Part shown: piece by piece, positions 43,407-49,795 of the stretch | Position numbering within the stretch: the first letter of the stretch is position 1 | How the letters are laid out: each line of letters begins with the position of its first letter | Assembly (NCBI GenBank): GCA_046047235.1 | Contig: JBJOII010000027.1 | Span: forward strand, 1-49,795 | Length of the DNA: 49,795 bases | Reading direction: 5' to 3' | From: JBMTVN01 sp046047235 | Lineage (GTDB): Bacteria; Verrucomicrobiota; Verrucomicrobiia; Limisphaerales; JAHDYP01 | Made by a program: the position numbers and the translations under genes | The notes under the pieces: generated by a model | Databases searched by the model: none | Told to the model about the DNA's origin: nothing | Seen by the model: only the letters and a program-made list of their open reading frames with translations

Positions 43407-44441
43407 CTAGTGCCGGACTAAGGGAGGCACCGTCGCCAGATAGGATCGCCAGACCCGACGAAGATCTTCTTCACCGAAGCGACGCCGGTGCAGCCAAAGC
43501 CGGTAACGCAAAACCAAAGGCTCCCCCTGCATCAGGGCGTAGCGCCTGCCTGACTGCGGAAATGTCGGCTGCACCCAGTTCAACTCCGGATACTCCACCC
43601 AATCCCCGGGATAATCCGGATTGTCCGGGTGTTGCAGGATGGTCACGCCCTCCTCTCCTTCCGCACCCGGAAACACCCCTGCAATATCCGCCCACGTCTC
43701 GCGCAACGAACCAGCGTCCGGACCCGTGTAGCGAAAAATCTCCTGTTGTTCGATCGATGCAAAACGCAGGTTCAGGCCGCCGTAAAGAGTCGTCTCACGG
43801 CGTGCCAGCGTCACCCCGCCGACGAGTGCTTCCAGCGTAAACTCCAGATCGATCGCACGGCCGTCATCCTTTTGTTGCCAAACCCTGATTCGCGCAGTCT
43901 CGAGCACCACCGGGATCTTGTCGTCCCAAAGCCAGTGGTTCCGGGCTTCGAGCCATGCCGATTCAGGTGCGACCCTCCCATGGCATTGGCCGGCAGGACG
44001 GGCAAACACCCGCTGCAATGCATGGAGGTCTCCGGAAACTCCGTCATATTCCACCTCCGGCCAGGCCCAGTAAATCCCCCGATGATGCGGATGGTCCACC
44101 GGCCAGTCCCGCGTTAGCACCTGCCCCGACAAACTGTAAAGGGGATGGATGTAGTCACTGCGCTCGCGGGCATACTTCAAGTTGTCCGGATGCACCTCCG
44201 CCAGAAACCCAGCCGGAGGCTCCTGCGTCTTGTAGCGGTAAACCAGCACCGGCTGTTCTCCCTCGAATATCGTCCAACATCCGGCAACCGCATCCTCCCG
44301 CACCTGCAAATCCGCCGCCACAAGCCCCGTTCCACTCAATCCAAACAACACCAGCATCGCGCAGCCCCAAACCACGAAGCACAGGGACCCCCTCGCGAAC
44401 ACCAGACGAAAGTCCCGGAAAAGTGGAGGCAAGTAGTTCAT
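43407..44441 (-). CDS. Exported DUF6807/PmoA-like protein
   Basis: 344 residues with a signal peptide (FVVWGCAMLVLFGLSGTG). The mature domain shows VLVYRYKTQEPPAGF, YIHPLYSLSGQVLTRDWPVD followed by HPHHRGIYWAWPEV (the hallmark of the family), FRYTGPDAGS and PDYPGDWVEYPELNWVQPTF. It was named PmoA by early annotation, but no oxygenase activity is established. The beta-sandwich fold and the His-rich motif suggest carbohydrate binding or hydrolysis. The 205-base divergent gap to aspS shows no clear promoter. Confidence 0.85.
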   Translation of the reverse strand: MNYLPPLFRDFRLVFARGSLCFVVWGCAMLVLFGLSGTGLVAADLQVREDAVAGCWTIFEGEQPVLVYRYKTQEPPAGFLAEVHPDNLKYARERSDYIHPLYSLSGQVLTRDWPVDHPHHRGIYWAWPEVEYDGVSGDLHALQRVFARPAGQCHGRVAPESAWLEARNHWLWDDKIPVVLETARIRVWQQKDDGRAIDLEFTLEALVGGVTLARRETTLYGGLNLRFASIEQQEIFRYTGPDAGSLRETWADIAGVFPGAEGEEGVTILQHPDNPDYPGDWVEYPELNWVQPTFPQSGRRYALMQGEPLVLRYRLWLHRRRFGEEDLRRVWRSYLATVPPLVRH

Positions 44442-44646
44442 GGGAAGGAAATTTTATCTGGTTGGATCCCCGTCCGAAACAACCGCCTTTTCCCATTTTT
44501 GCCTCGAACCCGCCAGCAGGATTTATGGACTGCTCCCGCAACCTCCAAAACTCCCCACCCGCAACCCGGCTCACCAGAATTCGCGTTTCCCGGTTGAAAA
44601 ACCGCGGAACGACAGCGAACATGCGCGGCTTGTTTGAGCGGATAGC

Positions 44647-46452
44647 ATGAAACGTACACACCATTGCAACGAATTGCGCCCGGATCACATCGACCAGATG
44701 GTCACCCTTTGTGGCTGGGTTCACTCCCGTCGCGACCTCGGCGGACTGATCTTCCTCGACATTCGCGATCGCGAAGGACGCACCCAGACGGTCTTTGATC
44801 CTTCCGACCTCTCTGCCGAACTGTTTGATAAAGCCTCGTCCCTCCGAAGCGAAAGCGTGGTCAGGGTAACCGGCAAAGTCCGCCGACGCCCCGACGGTAC
44901 CGACAACCTGAAGATCCCCACAGGACAAGTGGAGGTGATGGCAACGGAACTGGAGGTACTGAACCTCGCCGACCCCCTGCCCTTCCAAATCGATGACCCG
45001 GAGTCGGCCGCCAAGGTGAACGAGGAAATGCGGCTCCAGCACCGCTACCTCGACCTGCGTCGACCGGAAATGGCCCGCAACCTCCGCCTCCGTCACCGCA
45101 TCGCCACCGCCACCAGAAATTACTTCGACGAGCAAGGCTTCCTCGATGTCGAGACCCCGCTGCTGTTCAAGTCCACACCTGAAGGCGCCCGCGAGTTTCT
45201 CGTTCCCTGCCGCACCCACCCCGGCGAGTTCTATGCACTTCCGCAGTCACCCCAGCAGTTCAAACAAATCCTCATGGTCGCCGGAGTCGAACGTTACTTT
45301 CAGCTGGCCCGTTGCTTCCGCGACGAGGATCTCCGCGCCGATCGCCAACCCGAGTTCACCCAGATCGACGTGGAGATGTCGTTCATTGAGCGGGAGGACA
45401 TCTACGCGCTCATCGAAGGCTTGCTGAAACGCGCATGGAAGGTGGCTCTGGACCGGGACATCCCCACACCATTCCTCCGCATGCCTTTCGAGGAAGCCAT
45501 CAACCGCTTCGGCTCCGATAAGCCGGATACCCGCTTCGGACTGGAGATCGTGGATTTCACCGAGGAATTCCGGGGCAGCCAATTCAAGGTCTTCGGCGGT
45601 ATCGTCGCCTCTGGGGGCGTCGTCAAAGCAGTCAATGCCAAAGGCTTCGCCTGCGCCACCCAAGGCCAGATCGAGGCCATGTCCGAAATCGCCACGAACG
45701 CGGGCGCCAAAGGCCTCGCCTACATCAAATGCGAGAAGGGCGAATGGAAATCACCCATCACCAAGGTGCTGAGCGATGCTGAAAAGCAGGCGCTGACCGA
45801 GAAACTCAAGATCGAGGAAGGCGACCTGATCCTGTTCGCCGCCGGTGAATGGCTCCAAGCCTGCGAAATCCTCGGTCGCATCCGCCTCTACGCCGCAGAA
45901 ACCCTCCGCGGCATGGGCAAACTGGACATCCCGTCCGACCGGTTTGATTTCCTCTGGGTCGTAGACTTCCCCTTGCTCAGCTTCGACAAGGAACAAAACC
46001 GTTGGTACTCCAGCCACCACCCCTTCACTGCACCCGTCGCGGAGGACGTTCCGTTCCTCACCAGCGACCCCAAACGCGTTCGCGGACAACACTACGACGT
46101 AGTCGTCAACGGCGTGGAATTGGGCGGCGGCTCAATCCGTATTCACCAGCCGGAAGTCCAGAAAACTATTTTCGAAGAAGTCCTGCAGATCCCGCCGGAC
46201 GTCGCCAAAGCTCGTTTTGGTTACATGCTTGAGGCCTTCCGTTTCGGCGCACCGCCACATGGCGGTATCGCCCTCGGCTTCGACCGTCTCGTAGCCATGC
46301 TCTGTGGCACCTCCAGTATCCGTGACGTAATCGCGTTCCCTAAGACGGCCAAGGGCGCTGACCTCATGGCCGAATCGCCCGACGCCGTGGATCCCCGCCA
46401 GCTGCGCGACCTGCATCTCGAACTGAAGCTGGCCAAGAAACCCCAGGCCTAG
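44647..46452 (+). CDS. aspS: Aspartyl-tRNA synthetase
   Basis: 601 residues, bacterial type with a GAD insertion. The N-terminal OB-fold starts VTLCGWVHSRRDLGGLIFLD. Class II motif 2 reads FRDEDLRADRQPEFTQID and motif 3 GIALGFDRLVAM near the end. The flipping-loop and active-site pieces CRTHPGEFYALPQSPQQFKQ and SLIPF-type aspartate pocket residues are in place. It charges tRNA-Asp. Codon third positions here are more balanced than in the + strand genes left of 42 kb. A terminator follows 24 bases later. Confidence 0.98.
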   Translation: MKRTHHCNELRPDHIDQMVTLCGWVHSRRDLGGLIFLDIRDREGRTQTVFDPSDLSAELFDKASSLRSESVVRVTGKVRRRPDGTDNLKIPTGQVEVMATELEVLNLADPLPFQIDDPESAAKVNEEMRLQHRYLDLRRPEMARNLRLRHRIATATRNYFDEQGFLDVETPLLFKSTPEGAREFLVPCRTHPGEFYALPQSPQQFKQILMVAGVERYFQLARCFRDEDLRADRQPEFTQIDVEMSFIEREDIYALIEGLLKRAWKVALDRDIPTPFLRMPFEEAINRFGSDKPDTRFGLEIVDFTEEFRGSQFKVFGGIVASGGVVKAVNAKGFACATQGQIEAMSEIATNAGAKGLAYIKCEKGEWKSPITKVLSDAEKQALTEKLKIEEGDLILFAAGEWLQACEILGRIRLYAAETLRGMGKLDIPSDRFDFLWVVDFPLLSFDKEQNRWYSSHHPFTAPVAEDVPFLTSDPKRVRGQHYDVVVNGVELGGGSIRIHQPEVQKTIFEEVLQIPPDVAKARFGYMLEAFRFGAPPHGGIALGFDRLVAMLCGTSSIRDVIAFPKTAKGADLMAESPDAVDPRQLRDLHLELKLAKKPQA

Positions 46453-46475
46453 GTCAACCTAGCCTCATTCAAACC

Positions 46476-46513
46476 ACCCCCGGCCGCTGTCTGCAGCGTC
46501 CCGGGGGTTTTTT
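46476..46513 (+). terminator. Rho-independent terminator of aspS
   Basis: An outer stem ACCCCCGG / CCGGGGGT (8 bp) and an inner stem CGCTG / CAGCG with a TCTG loop are separated by a small asymmetric internal loop. They are followed by a run of six T (46508-46513). It stops aspS transcription just before the convergent Gfo/Idh/MocA gene. The reverse strand has no comparable T-run. Confidence 0.93.
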
Positions 46514-46524
46514 CTGATCGCAAC

Positions 46525-47877
46525 TCAGAGGCTCCAGCCGGACCGGTAATCGTAATGCAGCAGGGCTTCCGCTTCCTCGAGGTTCGGAATTCGCATGTTC
46601 TCGCTGTCCCAAATCAACTTCTCCCCTCCCATCCGGATCGCCACACTCCCCAGCAACACCGCCTCAGTCAACGGCCCGGAAAAGCTAAAGTCCGACTCGG
46701 TGGACGTCCCTGCCTTGCACGCCTGGATAAACTCCTGATAATGGCCAACCGATCGTGGCAGATACGGATCCGGTCGCTTGAACTCGCGATGCCTCAACTC
46801 CGGCAGCAGTTTCGGATTCTCCCCGCCCCAACCCCGAACCAGGATCTTGCCGCGGTCACCCACAAAAATAATACCGTCCTCAGGGTCCAACGTCCGGTCC
46901 GCTTCCAACTCCTCTGGTCGCTCCGGCAGCAGCCCACCGTCATACCAGTGCAACTTCACCGCGGGCATATCCCCCCGCGCCGGAAACTCGTAGTGCACCA
47001 TGGAAGCCAACGGAACGGTCTCAGCAAACAGTGGCGTCGAGGTCGCCGTCACGCTGGTAGGCGCACCCAGCTTCAACGCAGAAAAAACCGGCGCCAAATT
47101 GTGGATGCCCATATCACCCAAACCACCCGATCCGAAATCCCACCAACCCCGCCACTTGAAGGGCACGTAGGCCGGATGATACGGACGCCACGGGGCCGGC
47201 CCCAGCCATAGATCCCAATCCAACGTCTCAGGAATGGGTGGCGTGTCCTCCGGACGTTCCACCGCCTGCGGCCACCACAACGGCATCTTACCCCGATGCG
47301 TAGGCCGGTCCGACCACACATGCACCTCGCGGACCGGACCAATCACACCACCCCAAATCCACTCCTTGATCAGCCGGTTCCCCTCAAAGGCCATTCCCTG
47401 GTTCCCCATCTGGGTCACAACCCCCGTCTCGCGCGCAACCTGGGCAACCCGACGCGCCTCGTGCACCGTCCGCGTCAGGGGCTTCTCGCAATACACATGC
47501 TTGCCGTGCCGCATCGCCGCCACCGACACGATAGCGTGGTTATGGTCCGGTGTGGCCACCACCACCGCATCAATCCCCTTCTCACGATCCAACATCTCCC
47601 GAAAGTCACGGTAGCGCTTGGCCCGCGGATACTCAGCAAACGTGTGGGCCGCATATGCACTGTCCACATCGCATAACGCCACGATGTTTTCTCCGCGCAT
47701 CTCGTTCAGGTCCGCCGCCCCCTGACCGCCAATGCCCACACCGGCAATGTTCAGCTTCTCACTCGGAGCCGTCTCGCCCAGACCCAGCACATGGCGTGGC
47801 AAAAAACTAAACGCCGCCACCGCACCACCACTCACCGCCAGGAACTTCCTCCGTTTGATTCCACTCTCGGACTTCAT
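46525..47877 (-). CDS. Tat-exported Gfo/Idh/MocA oxidoreductase
   Basis: 450 residues from the ATG at 47877 (MKSESGIKRRKFLAVSGGAV), which puts the twin-arginine signal at the start; a further upstream ATG gives 12 more residues. The Rossmann segment is LNIAGVGIGGQGAADLNEM, the catalytic-type motif is VYCEKPLTRTVHEARRVA, and the later family part includes TLDWDLWLGPAPWRPYHPAY, WRGWWDFGSGGLGDMGIHNL and a C-terminal DYRSGWSL. This subtype is very abundant in Verrucomicrobiota and planctomycetes. The substrate is probably a glycoside or cyclitol, which is inferred. It is convergent with aspS. Confidence 0.93.
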   Translation of the reverse strand: MKSESGIKRRKFLAVSGGAVAAFSFLPRHVLGLGETAPSEKLNIAGVGIGGQGAADLNEMRGENIVALCDVDSAYAAHTFAEYPRAKRYRDFREMLDREKGIDAVVVATPDHNHAIVSVAAMRHGKHVYCEKPLTRTVHEARRVAQVARETGVVTQMGNQGMAFEGNRLIKEWIWGGVIGPVREVHVWSDRPTHRGKMPLWWPQAVERPEDTPPIPETLDWDLWLGPAPWRPYHPAYVPFKWRGWWDFGSGGLGDMGIHNLAPVFSALKLGAPTSVTATSTPLFAETVPLASMVHYEFPARGDMPAVKLHWYDGGLLPERPEELEADRTLDPEDGIIFVGDRGKILVRGWGGENPKLLPELRHREFKRPDPYLPRSVGHYQEFIQACKAGTSTESDFSFSGPLTEAVLLGSVAIRMGGEKLIWDSENMRIPNLEEAEALLHYDYRSGWSL

Positions 47878-47956
47878 AGGCTGTCTCCGCTTGTTCTGTT
47901 GCGCGTCATGCACCCGGACTTCTATCCGTCACCTCTCCACGAATCGCATGAAAAGG

Positions 47957-48409
47957 CTACCACAGAAACGACCGCTGCTCCGCCAGCATCTCCTCGCCAT
48001 CCCATAACGTAGCCCGCCACGCCACGATCTCGCCCAACTTGGCAAAAGACTCCTCATCCAACTCAATCCCCGTCCAACGCTGATACCAGGGACGACGCTC
48101 AATCCCCCGCTCAATCACCAACTCCTCAGGTGTCCGGCTCCCGCGAAGCTCCAGCCTCAGCAATAAAGCTTCGGTGTAGTAAACCGTGGAACTCCACTGG
48201 ACGTCGAAACGCACCCCTCCTACCTCCTCTGGATGAGCCCGCAGATAGGCCTGATACGCATCGCGCTCAAACAGGCTCGGGTTCACCGTGTGCCGACCCT
48301 GCTGGTCAAGATAGTGCGGCAGCACCTTGGATATGCGGGCCGACTGCGTACGGCATCCACACAGGGAAGGCAACAGCAGCAAACTGCACAAGAGGATCAG
48401 CCAACGCAT
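47957..48409 (-). CDS. Small lipoprotein of unknown function
   Basis: 150 residues. The N-terminus (LILLCSLLLLPSLCGC) has a lipobox with the modified Cys at about residue 19, so the protein should be membrane-anchored and face the periplasm. The mature part contains PHYLDQQGRHTVNPSLFERD, a YLRAHPEEVGGVRFDVQWSS segment and a Trp-rich RPWYQRWTGIELDEESFA. The family is not recognised. It is 79 bases upstream of the Gfo/Idh/MocA start on the same strand, and the 134 bases before it hold no other feature. Confidence 0.75.
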   Translation of the reverse strand: MRWLILLCSLLLLPSLCGCRTQSARISKVLPHYLDQQGRHTVNPSLFERDAYQAYLRAHPEEVGGVRFDVQWSSTVYYTEALLLRLELRGSRTPEELVIERGIERRPWYQRWTGIELDEESFAKLGEIVAWRATLWDGEEMLAEQRSFLW

Positions 48410-48543
48410 CCGGCGAAACTACTCCACACCAGCCCGTAAGGTCACGCACAACCGGAGCCAGCCGAGTGTCACCCGGGCACGGATCATTTCACTAATTCTG
48501 AAGTATCTGTCCCACGCGCTAAACAAGTAACACGTGCAGCCTA

Positions 48544-49167
48544 TCACGGTTGTTCCTGGCCAGCGCCATCACCCGTCGACCGCTCCGGCCGACGGAAAAT
48601 GTCCCGGAGCACCGCGACCGGGTTCAAGGGCAGCAACAGCGGCTTGGGAATATAAAGAGGCTCAATCAACGGGTTCATCACCGTCCCCCCAACCTTGAAC
48701 TCAAGAATCTTGGTCAGCGGACTGAATACCAAGCTAACCAACGGCCCCACCACGGCCGCCTCCCTCAGGAGTTGAGCCTCAACCCGGGCATCCACATTCG
48801 CCGCAAAATCAACCGTCCCGCGATAAGCCAGCCACATCGCAGGCGATTGCAACTGGAGGTTCCGCGTGTAAATCACGCTGTTCGTCATGGTGAAATCCCC
48901 CTCCAGTCCGCGCACCGGTGACTTGGCCACGTCCATCCCCAGGGTCTGCATCCACTGCGTCCCCACACCCAGCAGCGGAATATCCCAGAGATACCCCTCC
49001 CTCAACTCAACCCGCCCCAAACCGTTCCAACTGCCCCAGTCCTCCGAGTTCGCATGCGTCAAAGTCCAGATCCCTTGCAGCCGCCCCTCCAGCCGGTTGG
49101 TCGGCGCAATCAAATCTTCCATCAACTCCGCAAAATCCACCTGGTCGAATCTCGCTTCAAACCTCAA
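48544..49167 (-). CDS. AsmA-like protein, C-terminal fragment
   Basis: About 207 residues matching the C-terminal beta-helical region of AsmA/DUF3971-type inner-membrane proteins involved in envelope lipid homeostasis. Segments include VDFAELMEDLIAPTNRLEGR, WNGLGRVELREGYLWDIPLL, VIYTRNLQLQSPAMWLAYRG and EFKVGGTVMNPLIEPLYIPK. At about 49168 the frame changes without a break from a folP N-terminus into this protein, so the true N-terminal part (several hundred residues) is missing. The fragment has no start codon of its own. Confidence 0.75.
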   Translation of the reverse strand: MRFEARFDQVDFAELMEDLIAPTNRLEGRLQGIWTLTHANSEDWGSWNGLGRVELREGYLWDIPLLGVGTQWMQTLGMDVAKSPVRGLEGDFTMTNSVIYTRNLQLQSPAMWLAYRGTVDFAANVDARVEAQLLREAAVVGPLVSLVFSPLTKILEFKVGGTVMNPLIEPLYIPKPLLLPLNPVAVLRDIFRRPERSTGDGAGQEQP

Positions 49168-49326
49168 ATCCGCCCCCGCCTCAGCCGCGGACCTCGCCTT
49201 TGCCAGCGCCTCTCCCACATCCAACGTGCCGTCACCGGAGAACGAGTCGTCGTTCACGTTCACGATCCCCATCACCTGCGGGCGGCGGGGAAAGCGGATC
49301 TCCCGGTGCGGCAGTTTCCAGATCAT
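49168..49326 (-). CDS. folP: Dihydropteroate synthase, N-terminal fragment
   Basis: The ATG at 49326 opens 53 residues with the clear opening of dihydropteroate synthase: RRPQVMGIVNVNDDSFSGDG (the pterin-binding loop), then LDVGEALAKARSAAEAGAD. In intact enzymes this is followed by a segment like IIDVGGES; here the next residues are LRFEARFDQ of the AsmA-like protein. The gene is therefore cut after about one fifth of its length. The ATGA overlap with the upstream hydrolase looks natural, so the 5' side of the gene is probably correct. Confidence 0.8.
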
Positions 49327-49445
49327 TCGAAGTGTTCGTCCAGCCAGCCGTGGACCGTGTCGACGATCCGTCCGTAGCTGTCCTCGCCGAACATATGCCC
49401 CGCCCCGTCGATCATCACCAGCCGCTTCGGCTCCTCCGCCGCTCC
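49323..49445 (-). CDS. Alpha/beta-hydrolase-like protein, C-terminal fragment
   Basis: About 35-40 residues, PKRLVMIDGAGHMFGEDSYG up to WLDEHFE, resembling the end of serine hydrolases: a strand, then GAGH with the catalytic His, then a final amphipathic helix. The stop overlaps the folP start as ATGA, as expected of a natural gene pair. Upstream (about 49430-49461) the frame passes directly into a different protein. The exact border cannot be placed. Confidence 0.55.
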   Translation of the reverse strand, partial: GAAEEPKRLVMIDGAGHMFGEDSYGRIVDTVHGWLDEHFE

Positions 49446-49790
49446 TGGCCTCTGGGAAGCCTCGAGCACATCCTGACCCTGGAGGCCACGGAAGCTGAAA
49501 TCCTGCAGCTGCCGCTCCTGGGTGACGCGGCTGGGGTAGTAGGCCAGGCCACCGTTCCAGACCACCGGGTACAGGGTGTTGAACTGCAGGCGGGCCAGGG
49601 TGGCGACGGTGTCGCGCATGCGCTCGCGATCGCGCAACACCGGCATGTCGTTGGCGGTGAGCCAGACGCCGCGCAGCTCCACCCGGGGCGGCGCGGGCTG
49701 GGGCGTGGGCGCCGCGGCCGCCGGCATCTGGGGCGCGGCCGGGTTGACCTGGCTGCGGGCCACCACCGGCCAGGGCAGCAGCAACGCCAA
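49446..49790 (-). CDS. GH10-like (DUF4015-type) protein, N-terminal fragment, cyanobacterial-looking
   Basis: About 110 residues: a signal-like start, an Ala/Pro-rich linker (PQMPAAAAPTPQPAPP), then VELRGVWLTANDMPVL, LQFNTLYPVVWNGGLAYYPS and FRGLQGQDVLE. These match the glycoside-hydrolase-like GHL10 proteins of marine and freshwater picocyanobacteria, as I recall them. Base composition is richer in G than anything to the left. The Met at 49790 may not be the true start, because the window ends five bases later. The join to the hydrolase fragment is in frame, but the fusion makes no biological sense. Confidence 0.55.
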
Positions 49791-49795
49791 CAGCA

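Noticed and set aside
44594..44622. Sigma-70-like promoter for aspS (TTGAAA, 17 bases, GAACAT)
   Set aside because: The -35 is good, but the -10 matches only half of the consensus, which is weak evidence in a GC-rich genome of unknown promoter rules.
49323..49790. A genuine GHL10-hydrolase fusion protein
   Set aside because: The GHL10 domain is broken off after its first conserved block and the hydrolase part is only a tail. Two further truncated genes adjoin, so an assembly chimera explains all of them.

Overview
The window looks like a scaffold piece from a bacterium of the Verrucomicrobiota, probably recovered from a metagenome. The evidence is the mix of families seen by eye: several exported Gfo/Idh/MocA oxidoreductases, a 3-keto-disaccharide hydrolase (DUF1080), DUF4159, DUF6807/PmoA-like, a PL10 pectate lyase, an SMP-30 lactonase, a TatT-type TRAP system and a bacterial serine palmitoyltransferase, next to an rpsB-tsf-pyrH-frr block. 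No taxonomic search was possible. There is one run of 14 N at 12206-12219, so the sequence is a scaffold rather than a closed contig. From 1 to about 42 kb the + strand is very C-rich whichever strand carries the gene (19921-19980 contains one G), as expected if the - strand is the leading strand. From about 42.3 kb this bias is visibly weaker.

Layout. 1-4.4 kb: partial cinA, a small FtsB-like protein and the translation block rpsB-tsf-(terminator)-pyrH-frr on the - strand. 4.7-7.2 kb: two exported + strand proteins, an OB-fold protein and a purple-acid-phosphatase-like enzyme. 7.3-11.6 kb (-): an atypical CLC chloride transporter with CBS domains, a membrane protein, a PL10 pectate lyase and a methyltransferase. 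11.6-18.5 kb (-): a Gfo/Idh/MocA-sialidase-like fusion cut by the N gap, then a chemosensory unit read cheA-cheW-receptor; the receptor carries a CxxCH haem-c motif and CheA has a duplicated N-terminal module. 18.6-19.5 kb: a heptanucleotide array with a hairpin, directly abutting the stop codon of xth. 19.6-22.6 kb (+): an overlapping trio of HxxxD acyltransferase, lipoprotein hydrolase and ICMT-like methyltransferase. 22.7-27.0 kb (+): a TRAP transporter set (TatT, DctP, fused DctQM) followed by the in-frame remnant of a GH5 enzyme. 27.1-29.5 kb (-): a second heptad array with a hairpin, then a dehydrogenase and serine palmitoyltransferase pair that fits bacterial sphingolipid synthesis.

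29.8-34.9 kb carries a PQQ-type beta-propeller protein, a DUF4159 protein, an ABC-F ATPase and a nitrilase-family amidohydrolase. 35-42 kb (-) reads Gfo/Idh/MocA, nitroreductase, cydA, cydB, DUF1080 and SMP-30. 42.3-48.4 kb holds dinB with a DUF6807 gene, aspS with a clear terminator, another Gfo/Idh/MocA gene and a small lipoprotein. The last 1.25 kb is a mosaic: an AsmA-like C-terminus, a folP N-terminus, an alpha/beta-hydrolase C-terminus and a GH10-like N-terminus resembling cyanobacterial proteins are joined in frame. This is most simply an assembly chimera.

The strongest candidate for something undescribed is the composite element at 18581-18759 and 27071-27228. In both copies a 7-bp array begins in the stop codon of a - strand gene and ends in a 9-bp stem whose two sequence differences are both compensated. 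Other items worth following are the repeated N-terminal module of CheA, the haem-motif chemoreceptor, the CLC protein lacking the usual selectivity and proton residues, and the lipid-related acyltransferase/hydrolase/methyltransferase trio.
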